Shown piece after piece: positions 1-7,785 of a DNA stretch of 34,738 bases. This DNA comes from Deltaproteobacteria bacterium. Lineage in GTDB: Bacteria; Desulfobacterota; Desulfobacteria; Desulfobacterales; ETH-SRB1. Every line of letters begins with the position of its first letter. Position 1 is the first letter of the stretch. A program made the position numbers and the translations under genes. Under the pieces are notes generated by a model. It worked only from the letters and a program-made list of their open reading frames with translations, had not been told where the DNA came from and made no database searches. The stretch spans positions 1 to 34,738 of the forward strand of contig JAJSZT010000035.1 of the NCBI GenBank assembly GCA_030272815.1. Direction: 5' to 3'.

Positions 1-35
1 ACGCTCAAATCTTTCCTTAGCTTGGACGGCACTGT

Positions 36-64
36 GGGACATCATAAATAAGTAAATAACTTAC
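36..64 (+). repeat. Solo copy of the RAYT element terminal repeat
   Basis: This 28-base stretch (GGGACATCATAAATAAGT followed by AAATAACTT) matches, apart from one missing C, the 29-base terminal inverted repeats that bracket the transposase at 25165-26256. No transposase lies beside it inside the window, so it is either a solo REP-like unit or the end of a further copy starting left of position 1. The internal AAGT/ACTT can form a short stem. Confidence 0.7.
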
Positions 65-125
65 TAAAACGTATTGGTTTGTTTGGTCGATCTGGTGTAT
101 TTGGTCTGGCTTGGCGAGGCATGGT

Positions 126-344
126 TTATCTATCAAAAACATCTGCAGGCAAATCAAACTTTTTTATCAGATCATCAAGAGCATATGACAAAACAAGCGT
201 CTTTTTGCCATGCGACTTGATGGGGTAAGACTTATGTGTCTCGGGATCATAAAATTTGGGGTGCCTACCTTTTCCTGTTACATAAACAACGCCGTACCTC
301 TTGAGTATTTTTATTACTTTCCTTAATTCTAGCGGCTTAGGCAT
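126..344 (-). CDS. hicA: HicA-like toxin (mRNA interferase family)
   Basis: This 72-aa protein has the HicA (YcfA) layout: an N-terminal helix (PLELRKVIKILKRYG), a GKGRHPKFY strand region with the single histidine where HicA toxins carry their catalytic His, then HKSYPIK and a C-terminal helix with DLIKKF. HicA proteins are small double-stranded-RNA-binding-fold ribonucleases that cleave mRNA. The gene follows hicB and overlaps its end by 8 bp, so the two are translationally coupled, with antitoxin first as in many hicBA operons. The sequence is somewhat divergent from classic HicA (GSHHxxxH motif not exact), so toxin activity is inferred from fold and partner. Confidence 0.75.
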   Translation of the reverse strand: MPKPLELRKVIKILKRYGVVYVTGKGRHPKFYDPETHKSYPIKSHGKKTLVLSYALDDLIKKFDLPADVFDR

Positions 345-717
345 AGTTTATTTCGGCAGTTGACTGCTGGAGATTGTCATTGGAAACAGACTTTAATGAT
401 TTTTTTATAGATATTTTCAGACTCCTGGAAGACTGTTTGGTTTCCAATTCATTATACATCCTCCAATACTTACCATGTGCTGGATCAAAAATTGTATCAA
501 TCGCATCATTTTCTACCGCAGTCAAAACATATTCCTTTATAGAATCAGCTAATGCTTTTAAAGCGCCTTTCTCATCTTTAGCATGGGAAGAAACTGTAAA
601 ATCCAAGCAGCGGGCAACAACCACATCGTTCTCTTTGGCTAATAATATATGTAGCGCCGGACTTTCCCATACACTGCCGATTTTGAATCTTATTCTTTTT
701 GCTTTTAAACCTTTCAT
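337..717 (-). CDS. hicB: HicB-like antitoxin
   Basis: This 126-aa protein upstream of the HicA-like gene has a HicB-type partial RNase H fold: LHILLAKENDVVVARCLDF (residues 22-40) matches the HicB strand pattern ending in a C-x-D-F-x-V turn, followed by a helix with KGALKALADSIKEY. HicB normally binds and neutralises HicA and represses its own operon. The C-terminal 50 residues are low complexity (serine/lysine rich) with no recognisable DNA-binding domain, so autoregulation is not shown. The start has AGAGG five bases upstream. A candidate promoter lies at 781-809. Confidence 0.7.
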   Translation of the reverse strand: MKGLKAKRIRFKIGSVWESPALHILLAKENDVVVARCLDFTVSSHAKDEKGALKALADSIKEYVLTAVENDAIDTIFDPAHGKYWRMYNELETKQSSRSLKISIKKSLKSVSNDNLQQSTAEINYA

Positions 718-780
718 GGCTGCCTCTTATGGTGAGAAATAAAATTTGAGATTTTTGATTTAGTCCACCGCTGTTGCTAT

Positions 781-809
781 CAAATACGATAGGATTGGGG
801 CGTTGTCAA
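781..809 (-). promoter_or_regulatory. Putative sigma-70 promoter for hicBA
   Basis: On the minus strand a perfect TTGACA (804-809) is followed after 17 bases by TATTTG (781-786, three of six -10 matches). It lies about 65 bp upstream of the hicB start and points towards it. The -35 is strong and the -10 weak, so this is a candidate only. Confidence 0.4.
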
Positions 810-899
810 CTTATATAACCTTGGGGTATGCACTGCGGGGGAAAGTCCGGGTCGAGCGACATTTAGTATGCAGTTTTCCCATTTTGACCGAAATTGTTA

Positions 900-955
900 A
901 GGTGGAAGGCTGAAGACCGAAGGCTGAAGCTTCCTTCTACCTTCAGCCTTCTACC
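900..955. repeat. Palindromic AAGGCTGAAG hairpin repeat
   Basis: An imperfect palindrome with arms AGGTGGAAGGCTGAAG and CTTCAGCCTTCTACCT and an inner GAAGG/CCTTC pairing. The stop codon of the M48 protease gene (951-953) lies within the right arm. It is related by its AGGCTGAAG repeats to the hairpin at 4227-4294, so it belongs to a dispersed family. It may also act as a transcription terminator, although no clean T-run follows it. Confidence 0.7.
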
Positions 956-2348
956 TATTTTTACTAATTTCTTTAAGCATTTCTTTTATTTTAAGCTTCT
1001 TATCCGGGTCATTTGTATTTAAGGCTTTTTTAAGGTGAAATTTGGCATTCTTAAAATTCCCCTCTTTTTTGTAATATAATCCGAGATAATAATGTGCATC
1101 CCACATCCTGCCATGCCTGCCATAGGCATCGCCAAGAAAATACAGCGCCTGATTATAATCCGGATCTTTTTCTATGAGCTTCTCAAATGTATTCTCAGCA
1201 TTTCCATACCTTCCAAGCCCTGTCTGAGTACGGCCGAGAAAAAAAAGGCCTTCTATATCATCCGGCGCTATGTTTAAAGAGACTTCAAGGGTTTTTAATG
1301 CTTCTTCATAATGACCTCCAAGAAAATATATCCTTCCAAGATCTCTTAATATATGAGAATCAAAAGCTCTTTTCTCCAGTGCCTTTTTAAGATTGATTTC
1401 TGCATCTTTCAAATTTCCGATCCTTGCCAGTACAAGTCCATACCCATAAAGCGCCATTGAGTCTGACGGGCATTCAGCAATCCGGGTTTCGAACTTTTTT
1501 AATACAATACTCTCCTCTCCGTGCGTACTAACAAACCGCGTATGAGTTATTTGAAAATCATAAGGATCAATATTAAACACCTGCCCTGATGGTTTCTCAC
1601 TGGTTTCAAGCCAAGACCCAATATATACAATACGATCTTCCGAAGCTGGATGAGTAGTCAGATAGGTCGGAATCTGTTCAGGGCCAAACCACTGTTTACT
1701 CCTGATCTTCTTAAGCATTGTCAACAAGCCGGCTCCGCTGTATCCTGCTTTGTTAAGATATTTTAATCCCAACTGATCAGCCTGAATTTCATCCTCACGG
1801 CTGTATGCAAGAGAAATTGATTGCCCTGCAGCAACAGACCCTAATGTCAATGCACTGGATGCCGTTCCTGCTCCTTCTAATCCAAGGAATATCCCTGCAG
1901 CTATACCTGCAAGTGTTATAAGCCCGATTTTTGATTGTCTTTCAATACGTTGTGAAATATGGCGGCATACGACATGAGCTATTTCGTGGGATAATATTCC
2001 TGCAAGTTCTTCCTCGTTTTCCATTGCCTCAAAAAGCCCGCTGTTTATAAAAATATTACCTGCAGGACTCGCAAAAGCATTGTAAGTATCTTCTTTTATG
2101 ATATAAAAGCGGTAATTGAAAGGCTGAGGAGGAAGAGCCAAAACAATCTTATTGCCTATCTTATTAACATAATTAACAATAAAAGGGTCTTCAATGAGTT
2201 CAAAGTGTTCTAAAACAACCCTCATGAACTCACGCCCCATTTCTTCTTCCTTTTTAACTGAAATACATAAAGCCGCTCTTGGAAAACATACATCGGCTAA
2301 TAAAATCAAAGCGGAAAATATAACGAATATTTTTTTATAAAATTTCAT
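951..2348 (-). CDS. M48-family metalloprotease with TPR repeats (BepA/YfgC-like)
   Basis: This 465-aa protein starts with a hydrophobic signal-like segment (residues 7-29), so it is probably exported to the periplasm or membrane anchored. The zinc protease motif HEIAH is at residues 121-125 and the third ligand is likely Glu187 in SREDEIQAD. A small hydrophobic stretch (142-180) separates the two, as in M48C proteases. Residues from about 290 to the end form tetratricopeptide repeats (KDAEINLKKALEK, EEALKTLEVSLNI, GNAENTFEKLIEK and others). The architecture matches BepA, which degrades or helps assemble outer-membrane proteins during LptD/BAM-dependent assembly. It is divergently placed to parA. 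The substrate here is inferred from the family. Confidence 0.88.
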   Translation of the reverse strand: MKFYKKIFVIFSALILLADVCFPRAALCISVKKEEEMGREFMRVVLEHFELIEDPFIVNYVNKIGNKIVLALPPQPFNYRFYIIKEDTYNAFASPAGNIFINSGLFEAMENEEELAGILSHEIAHVVCRHISQRIERQSKIGLITLAGIAAGIFLGLEGAGTASSALTLGSVAAGQSISLAYSREDEIQADQLGLKYLNKAGYSGAGLLTMLKKIRSKQWFGPEQIPTYLTTHPASEDRIVYIGSWLETSEKPSGQVFNIDPYDFQITHTRFVSTHGEESIVLKKFETRIAECPSDSMALYGYGLVLARIGNLKDAEINLKKALEKRAFDSHILRDLGRIYFLGGHYEEALKTLEVSLNIAPDDIEGLFFLGRTQTGLGRYGNAENTFEKLIEKDPDYNQALYFLGDAYGRHGRMWDAHYYLGLYYKKEGNFKNAKFHLKKALNTNDPDKKLKIKEMLKEISKNR

Positions 2349-2410
2349 ATATATATTTTAACATATTATATATCCTTTTCAAATAACAAGTTTTGTGTTA
2401 GGAGTTTTTT

Positions 2411-3172
2411 ATGTCACAAATCATATGCGTAGCAAACCAGAAAGGCGGCGTAGGAAAAACTACTACGGCTATCAATCTATCTGCCGCATTAGCGGTTTCA
2501 GAGAAAAAGACTCTCCTTGTTGATTGTGATCCACAGGGAAATGCCACCACAGGAATGGGTATTGATAAAATCAGTATTTCCAAAACGTTATACCATGGCT
2601 TGATTGGAAAAACCGAACCCAGGAATCTTATTATAGACAGCGATATAGATAGCCTGAAAGTCATTCCATCGAGAGTTGAACTCATAGGTTTTGAAGTGGA
2701 AATGATGTCAAACCCTGAACGTGAAATTGCATTAAAGAAACTGCTTGGCCAACTGAATGATTCATTTGATTATATAATAATAGACTGCCCGCCCTCTTTA
2801 AGCCTTCTGACGGTAAACGCTCTGACAGCAGCCGATTTAATGCTGATTCCACTTCAGTGTGAATTTTATGCCCTGGAAGGGCTTGGCCAGCTTCTGCAAA
2901 CAGTAAAGCTTATAAAGCGTGGTCTAAATCCGAATCTTAAAATTGCCGGCATTCTTTTAACCATGTTTGATAAAAGGACTAACCTGTCGTATCAAGTAGC
3001 CGAAGATGCGGAGAAATATTTCAAGAATCTTGTTTTCAAAACCATTATTCCCAGAAATGTACGACTGGGAGAAGCTCCAAGTTTTGGAAAACCTATATTA
3101 CTGTATGATGCCGCTTCTACAGGAGCAAAAAGTTACTTTGATCTGGCAAAAGAGATAATGGGCACTAAATAA
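2411..3172 (+). CDS. parA: ParA/Soj chromosome-partitioning ATPase
   Basis: This 253-aa protein has the deviant Walker A motif KGGVGKTT (residues 11-18), the switch region DCDPQGN and DCPPSLS (Walker B), and ends near the usual Soj length. ParA binds ATP and non-specific DNA and, driven by ParB-stimulated hydrolysis, segregates the replication origin. The start has a strong AGGAG seven bases upstream. parB follows 35 bp downstream in the same direction, a typical chromosomal parAB pair. No parS-like 16-bp palindrome (GTTTCAC/GTGAAAC type) was recognised by eye in the window. Confidence 0.95.
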   Translation: MSQIICVANQKGGVGKTTTAINLSAALAVSEKKTLLVDCDPQGNATTGMGIDKISISKTLYHGLIGKTEPRNLIIDSDIDSLKVIPSRVELIGFEVEMMSNPEREIALKKLLGQLNDSFDYIIIDCPPSLSLLTVNALTAADLMLIPLQCEFYALEGLGQLLQTVKLIKRGLNPNLKIAGILLTMFDKRTNLSYQVAEDAEKYFKNLVFKTIIPRNVRLGEAPSFGKPILLYDAASTGAKSYFDLAKEIMGTK

Positions 3173-3207
3173 TATCAAAAATCTCCTTAAGGAATTAACG
3201 TCGTAAT

Positions 3208-4110
3208 ATGCCTAAAGCAAAACCAAAAAAAGAACCTAATTCAAATCTAAAAAAAAGGAAAAAAATGGCACTTGGAAGAGGCCTTGATGCCCTTATTCCT
3301 GATTTTAGTCCTTTTGAAAACGATAGGGTTGATTATTTCCAATGTGATATAAATCTGATCCACGCTAACAGGTATCAGCCCCGAATAATTTTTTCCCAGG
3401 AAGAGCTTGAAGAGCTTTGCAGCTCAATTAAAGAACAGGGAATCATACAGCCTCTTTTGCTTAGAAGGGATGGAAGCGGTTATGAGCTTGTAGCCGGTGA
3501 AAGGCGGTTTCGCGCAGCTAAAATGGCCGGGCTTACCCATGTGCCCGCTTTTATAAAAAATATCACGGACTCAGATCTTTTGGAGATGTCCATTGTCGAA
3601 AACATACAGCGAGAAGACCTCAATGCTCTGGAAGAAGCAGAAGCCTTCCATCAACTTATTACGGAATTTAATCTCACTCAGGAGCAGGTGGCAAAACGGG
3701 TAGGAAAAAGCAGATCTGCTGTTGCAAATTTACTTCGTCTAAGACAACTGCCCGAACAAATAAAGGCAAGTATCCTGGATAATACCCTTAGTATGGGGCA
3801 TGCAAGGGCTCTGTTAGGTGCTGATACATCAGCACAGCAAATTGCAGCCTGGCGGACAGTTGTTTCAAAAAAACTTTCGGTCAGAGAAACAGAAAATTTG
3901 ATCAACCGTTTGAAATCAGAAAAGAAAAAGCACCTGAAATCTCCACCTGATTCAGAACAAATATACCTTTCAAGTCTGGCGGATGATCTTTCACGTCACC
4001 TTGGTACCAAAACTCAAATCAAAAGACACGGGAAAAAGGGAAAAATTCTAATCGAATTTTATAATAACGACGATCTTGATCGCCTTATAGACCTTTTAAA
4101 ACAGCTATAG
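3208..4110 (+). CDS. parB: ParB/Spo0J chromosome-partitioning CTPase and DNA-binding protein
   Basis: This 300-aa protein has the ParB signature order: an ALGRGLDALIPD N-terminal ParA-contact segment, GERRFRAAKMAG (CTP-binding nucleotidase fold), ENIQREDLNALEEA, then a helix-turn-helix (TQEQVAKRVGKSRSAVANLL) that reads parS, and a C-terminal dimerisation region. The first 19 residues are lysine rich. An internal ATG at 3265, preceded by AAAGGA at good spacing, begins directly with MALGRGLDALIP and is an equally plausible start. The stop codon TAG (4108-4110) lies inside the left terminal repeat of the MITE at 4106-4211. Confidence 0.94.
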   Translation: MPKAKPKKEPNSNLKKRKKMALGRGLDALIPDFSPFENDRVDYFQCDINLIHANRYQPRIIFSQEELEELCSSIKEQGIIQPLLLRRDGSGYELVAGERRFRAAKMAGLTHVPAFIKNITDSDLLEMSIVENIQREDLNALEEAEAFHQLITEFNLTQEQVAKRVGKSRSAVANLLRLRQLPEQIKASILDNTLSMGHARALLGADTSAQQIAAWRTVVSKKLSVRETENLINRLKSEKKKHLKSPPDSEQIYLSSLADDLSRHLGTKTQIKRHGKKGKILIEFYNNDDLDRLIDLLKQL

Positions 4111-4211
4111 ACTTTCAGATAAATAATTTCACCGTGTTATCAGTCGTCGACGTATAACTAATACGCCTTCCTCCTTCTGGCCTTGTGAAATTAATTATCT
4201 GAAAGTCTATA
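4106..4211. mobile_element. MITE-like element, family 1 copy 1
   Basis: A 106-bp element with terminal inverted repeats: left TATAGACTTTCAGATAA.TAATTTCAC, right GTGAAATTAATTATCTGAAAGTCTATA (read in pieces). The core contains GTTATCAGTCG and TACGCCTTCCTCCTTCT. A second, 20-bp longer copy sits at 24062-24186 with the same ends and core words. It has no coding capacity and lies directly at the parB stop codon. Confidence 0.8.
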
Positions 4212-4226
4212 TAAAAGAGTAATTGT

Positions 4227-4294
4227 CAGGTGGATAGGCTGAAGGCTGAAGGCTGAAGAGAGCTTCAGCCTTCGGACTTCAGCCTATCCACCTG
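4227..4294. repeat. Palindromic AGGCTGAAG hairpin repeat
   Basis: Near-perfect inverted repeat: CAGGTGGATAGGCTGAAG on the left pairs with CTTCAGCCTATCCACCTG on the right, with two more GGCTGAAG/CTTCAGCC units inside. Tandem GGCTGAA units make the left arm longer than the right. It is the same family as 900-955, and lies between parB and the NYN gene. Confidence 0.75.
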
Positions 4295-4319
4295 AATATT
4301 CCTGCAACTGATAAGTATT

Positions 4320-4841
4320 ATGTCTCTTCATATAATTATTGATGGCTACAATCTAATACGCCAGTCAAATACCCTGAGCGACCTTGACAGGCAGGACATT
4401 CAGCTCGGGAGAGAAGCTTTGCTTAATATGCTTGCAGCGTATAAAAAAATAAAGCACCACAAAATTACCGTTGTCTTTGACGGAACGAATGCCCCTTTTC
4501 TCTCCCAGCGCAGGGACAAAATAAAAGGAGTCGAGATAAGGTTTTCCCGCATAGGTGAGTCAGCCGATACTGTTATTAAAAAAATGGCCGCAAAAGAAAG
4601 GGAAAAAGCTTTAGTTGTCAGCTCAGACTTGGAAATAATTAATGCAGTGACTTCTCAAGGGGCTTCCACTATCAGCTCGCCGATGTTTGAAGAAAAGATA
4701 TCCATGGCAGAATATATGTCTGCAAAGGGTGTTGACAGGGAGAATAAAGGCGGCTGGATTCCCACAACAAAAAAGAAGGGCCCTAGCAGACGGCTTTCAA
4801 AAAGAGAACGAAAAAGCAGGCTGAAAATTAAAAAGCTATAA
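4320..4841 (+). CDS. NYN-domain (YacP-like) ribonuclease-family protein
   Basis: This 173-aa protein begins with IIIDGYNLIRQ, the N-terminal NYN/PIN-fold acidic motif. It continues with VVFDGTNAP, the region SADTVIKKMAA and LVVSSDLEI, giving the conserved aspartates of the YacP (DUF901) group of NYN nucleases, thought to act on RNA. The last 35 residues are strongly basic (KKKGPSRRLSKRERKSRLKIKK), suitable for binding nucleic acid. It starts a plus-strand run with the DUF3842, CooT and IspH-UbiA genes. The substrate is unknown. Confidence 0.82.
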   Translation: MSLHIIIDGYNLIRQSNTLSDLDRQDIQLGREALLNMLAAYKKIKHHKITVVFDGTNAPFLSQRRDKIKGVEIRFSRIGESADTVIKKMAAKEREKALVVSSDLEIINAVTSQGASTISSPMFEEKISMAEYMSAKGVDRENKGGWIPTTKKKGPSRRLSKRERKSRLKIKKL

Positions 4842-4858
4842 TAAATAAAAAAAATACA

Positions 4859-5278
4859 ATGAAACGAATATGCGTAATTGACGGACAAGGCGGCGGGATA
4901 GGAAGCACGATTATAAAGAAGCTCAAAGAATGTTTTGGCGAAAAAGTTGAAATTATAGCTTTAGGCGCAAATGCTATAGCAACATCCCAGATGCTTAGGG
5001 CAAGAGCAAATCGTGGTGCTTCTGGAGAAAATGCCATTGCTTATACCATACAGAGCGTTGATGTTATCATAGGGCCTATCGGTATAATTTTAGCAAATGC
5101 CATGATGGGTGAAATAACACCAAAAATCGCAGAGGCTGTTGCAAGTAGCCCCGCCAAAAAACTTCTCATACCGCTAACTCAAGAAAATGTTGAAATAGTA
5201 GGGTTATCCTCAATTCCACTTCCGCATTTTATCGAATCACTGATACAAGAAAACTTGAAGGATTTTACGGATAAATAA
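4859..5278 (+). CDS. DUF3842 family protein
   Basis: This 139-aa protein matches what I know of DUF3842: an N-terminal nucleotide-binding-like glycine loop (VIDGQGGGIGSTI, residues 5-17), a central region ATSQMLRARANRGASGENA and the hydrophobic IIGPIGIILANAMMGEITP. DUF3842 is a small conserved family in anaerobes with no assigned function. The gene is 12 bp from the cooT-like gene, which suggests joint transcription and perhaps a metal- or cofactor-related role. That function is inference from neighbourhood only. Confidence 0.8.
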   Translation: MKRICVIDGQGGGIGSTIIKKLKECFGEKVEIIALGANAIATSQMLRARANRGASGENAIAYTIQSVDVIIGPIGIILANAMMGEITPKIAEAVASSPAKKLLIPLTQENVEIVGLSSIPLPHFIESLIQENLKDFTDK

Positions 5279-5290
5279 GGGGGAAATAAT

Positions 5291-5479
5291 ATGTGTGAAG
5301 CAAATGCTTATCTTATTGAAGAAAACGATGAAAAGCTGGTCATGGAGGCCGTTGACACAATCGAACCCGAAGGTGATGGTCTTATATTAAACAACATATT
5401 TGGAGAGCAAAAACTCTTAAAAGCGCGTATTCATTCGCTTTCTCTTGTAGAGCATAAAATATATCTAAAGGAAAAATAG
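5291..5479 (+). CDS. CooT-family nickel-binding protein
   Basis: This 62-aa protein begins MCEANAYL, the N-terminal signature of CooT. In the CooT of carbon-monoxide dehydrogenase systems the second-residue cysteine (Cys2) helps a homodimer bind one Ni(II). The remainder (VDTIEPEGDGLILNNIFGE, then a short strand-rich tail) fits the small Sm-like beta-barrel. No CODH genes are present in the window, so this may be a general nickel or regulatory member of the family. A strong AAGGGGG ribosome-binding site precedes the ATG by five bases. Confidence 0.82.
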   Translation: MCEANAYLIEENDEKLVMEAVDTIEPEGDGLILNNIFGEQKLLKARIHSLSLVEHKIYLKEK

Positions 5480-5515
5480 CCAGCTATAATCTCAATAATA
5501 TCTGAACCTGATTAG

Positions 5516-7249
5516 ATGAAAATATTACTTGCTAAGACCGCGGGTTTCTGCATGGGCGTACGCAGAGCAGTTGAAATGGCTCTTGATGCGCCCAATAAAC
5601 ACGAAAATCCTATCTATACATATGGTCCTCTGATACACAACCCACACGTCCTGAACCTTTTAAAAGAAAAGGGAATATCCGTCATAGATGATATGCCGGA
5701 TCACGGTTCAGGCACTGTCCTGATAAGGGCGCACGGAGTTCCTCCCCAGGCAAAGGAAAAGCTGAAAAAAGCCGGCTTTACAATAATAGACGCCACATGC
5801 CCACGTGTAATCAAGGTGCAAACCATTATAAATAAACACGCCAGGCAGAGTTATACATCAATAATTATTGGCGACAAGGATCATCCGGAGGTCAGAGGAC
5901 TGCTCGGCTACTCAGATGGCAAAGGATATGTTGTTGATAATATTAATGACCTCGATTCTCTTCCCGCCTTTGAAAAGGCCATCATTGTTGCTCAAACCAC
6001 TCAGAACATAGAATTTTTTGAAGAAATAAAAAAATGGGCGAACAAAAAATTCCCGCACTACAAAATCTTCAATACTATTTGCGATTCCACATCAAAGCGG
6101 CAGGCAGAAGTAAAACGTCTCTCAGGGTCAGTAGATGCGGTGATAGTCGTGGGCGGCCATAACAGCGGTAACACCCAAAGGCTTGCTGAAATTGCAAAAG
6201 AATCAGGAAAACCTTCTTACCACATTGAATCAGAAAATGAGCTTGATTTAAAAGCCCTTGCCTCAGCCAAAAACATAGGATTAACGGCAGGAGCTTCTAC
6301 TCCGAACTGGATAACAAAAAGAGTTTACAGAAGTCTTGAATCTTTATTTTTTAAAAAAGAGCAGAGATGGCGCAAAGCATTTTTTTCAATACAACGATCA
6401 CTTCTTTTGACAAATATCTATGTTTCCCTTGGTGCCGGATGCCTGTGTTACGCCTGTACCAGACTACAGGCAATTGAGCACCATTTCCCTCATGTTCTTA
6501 TATCTATACTTTATGTTCTGTCCATGCACATACTAAACAACATGACCGGCAGCAAAGCCGATCAGTACAATGATCCTGAAAGGGCTCTTTTTTACAGGAA
6601 GCATAAGGTATTTCTCGCAGCTCTTGCTGTAATTGCCGGCAGTGCAGGCCTGATTGCCGCCTATCTTATGGGTATTACTTCTTTTTTGATTCTTTTCCTC
6701 ATGAGTTTACTTGGCCTTTCATATAACATAAGGCTCTTGCCGGAAAGCCTTTTTGGAGGCAGATATCGCAGGATAAGGGATATACCAGGGTCAAAGACGG
6801 TTCTTATAGCAGCAGCCTGGGGAATCGTTACTTCGATATTCCCCACTCTTTCGGCATCTGAAAGTATTAGCGTAAGCACAATTATTGTGTTTTTTCTGTC
6901 GGCTTGCATGGTTTTTGTCAGAACCGCTTTTTTTGATACCCTTGATATGCAGGGCGACCGCATAGTAGGAAGGGCAACTATCCCAATACTATTGGGAGAA
7001 AAGCGGACCATGCGCCTTTTAAAAATCATGTTGACTGTTATTCTCGCAACATTGCTGCTGTCGAGTGCGTTTCAGTTTATCTCAACTCTTGGCTTCTTGC
7101 TTGCGCTCTGTCCGGTTTTCATATTTGTAATTCTTTCAGCCTATGAACGGGGCTATATGCTTCCCGGCATAAGGCTGGAATTTCTGGTTGAGACTCATTT
7201 TGTTCTCGCGGGCATTATCACTATAATCTGGTCAGTAGTTTCTCAGTAA
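5516..7249 (+). CDS. ispH: IspH (HMB-PP reductase) fused to a UbiA-type prenyltransferase
   Basis: This 577-aa protein joins two enzymes. Residues 1-280 are a complete IspH, which makes IPP/DMAPP in the MEP pathway: the three [4Fe-4S] cysteines are Cys12 (GFCMGVRRA), Cys95 (DATCPRV) and Cys189 (NTICDST), with His41, His74, His123 and Glu125 in place and a VVGGHNSGNT loop. Residues 290-577 are a polytopic membrane domain with UbiA motifs: an N/D-rich first motif around Asn342-Asp353 (KADQYNDPER) and a second one, DTLDMQGD (474-481). UbiA enzymes move prenyl chains onto aromatic or other acceptors; the acceptor here is unknown. The reading frame is unbroken across the linker, so this is a real fusion. 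The ribosome-binding site is weak. Confidence 0.9.
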   Translation: MKILLAKTAGFCMGVRRAVEMALDAPNKHENPIYTYGPLIHNPHVLNLLKEKGISVIDDMPDHGSGTVLIRAHGVPPQAKEKLKKAGFTIIDATCPRVIKVQTIINKHARQSYTSIIIGDKDHPEVRGLLGYSDGKGYVVDNINDLDSLPAFEKAIIVAQTTQNIEFFEEIKKWANKKFPHYKIFNTICDSTSKRQAEVKRLSGSVDAVIVVGGHNSGNTQRLAEIAKESGKPSYHIESENELDLKALASAKNIGLTAGASTPNWITKRVYRSLESLFFKKEQRWRKAFFSIQRSLLLTNIYVSLGAGCLCYACTRLQAIEHHFPHVLISILYVLSMHILNNMTGSKADQYNDPERALFYRKHKVFLAALAVIAGSAGLIAAYLMGITSFLILFLMSLLGLSYNIRLLPESLFGGRYRRIRDIPGSKTVLIAAAWGIVTSIFPTLSASESISVSTIIVFFLSACMVFVRTAFFDTLDMQGDRIVGRATIPILLGEKRTMRLLKIMLTVILATLLLSSAFQFISTLGFLLALCPVFIFVILSAYERGYMLPGIRLEFLVETHFVLAGIITIIWSVVSQ

Positions 7250-7523
7250 CATCTCAGTCAAATTACCACCCCCAGAAGGTGGCTTGCTTACATTAGTCCT
7301 CAAAGGTAGCCTGACACACACTGCTAAGTGCCTAAAGTTGTTGTACGCCTTCGGCGTGCTGATTGACAACCAAAGCCAGAAGGATTTTTAATCACTCTCT
7401 TGCCAGTACGTTGAGGGCATAGAGAAACCCAGGCTCTACGAGCCGGAGGCAGGCATGCGGGTATAAAATGGCAGGATTCCTTTTAGCCGCTGAAGAATTT
7501 CAGAATAATGGTAGCAAATAACT
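7250..7523. other. Non-coding gap after ispH-ubiA, structured but unassigned
   Basis: No convincing ORF. It contains a small hairpin ACCACC...GGTGG at 7261-7280, a TACGCC-TTCG-GGCGT-like UUCG hairpin around 7344-7361 nested in TTGTTG/CAACCAA, and GAGCCGGAGGCAGGCATGC. The GC content is higher than in the flanking genes. It could be a decayed insertion-sequence tail, but nothing identifies which. Confidence 0.3.
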
Positions 7524-7556
7524 AAAAAAGGGTTAACCTACGAAGGCTAACCCTTT
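7524..7556 (-). terminator. Rho-independent terminator after tRNA-Cys
   Basis: On the minus strand a stem AAAGGGTTA.CC / GG.TAACCCTTT with a loop TTCGTA is followed by a run of T. It sits nine bases past the CCA end of tRNA-Cys and closes the pgsA-tRNA-Gly-tRNA-Cys unit. Confidence 0.8.
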
Positions 7557-7564
7557 GAAATTAT

Positions 7565-7639
7565 TGGAGGCGGCAACCAGATTCGAACTGGTGAATAGCG
7601 GTTTTGCAGACCGCTGCCTTACCACTTGGCTATGCCGCC
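7565..7639 (-). tRNA. tRNA-Cys (GCA)
   Basis: 75 nt including an encoded CCA end. The acceptor stem GGCGGCA pairs with TGCCGCC, followed by T and CCA. The D arm starts AGCCAAGTGG, the anticodon loop is CTGCAAA (anticodon GCA) in a GCGGT/ACCGC stem, and the T arm is CCAGTTCGAATCTGG. It is seven bases from tRNA-Gly and co-transcribed with it. Confidence 0.96.
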
Positions 7640-7646
7640 AAAAAAA

Positions 7647-7721
7647 TGGAGCGGGAAACGGGATTTGAACCCGCGACTTCGACCTTGGCAAGGTCGCACT
7701 CTACCACTGAGTTACTCCCGC
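7647..7721 (-). tRNA. tRNA-Gly (GCC)
   Basis: 75 nt with encoded CCA. The acceptor stem is GCGGGAG/TTCCCGC, the D arm AACTCAGTGGTAGAG, the anticodon loop TGCCAAG (anticodon GCC) in a GACCT/GGTC stem, and the T arm GCGGGTTCAAATCCCGT. It is directly downstream of pgsA, a common arrangement. Confidence 0.96.
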
Positions 7722-7785
7722 TCAAGAGTATATTTTTTAAATATTTATCTCTATATTGTCAACAATAAAATAACTTGAGAATAAG

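Noticed and set aside
830-880. GGGGGAAAGTCCGGGTCGAG resembles the conserved start of RNase P RNA
   Set aside because: The rest of the RNase P RNA (P4 partner, ACAGAAA-type 3' region) is absent; only this short word matches.
4106-4294. parS site or CRISPR-like repeat next to parB
   Set aside because: The repeats are hairpin/MITE elements with other copies at 900 and 24062. There is no GTTTCAC/GTGAAAC 16-mer and no regular spacers.
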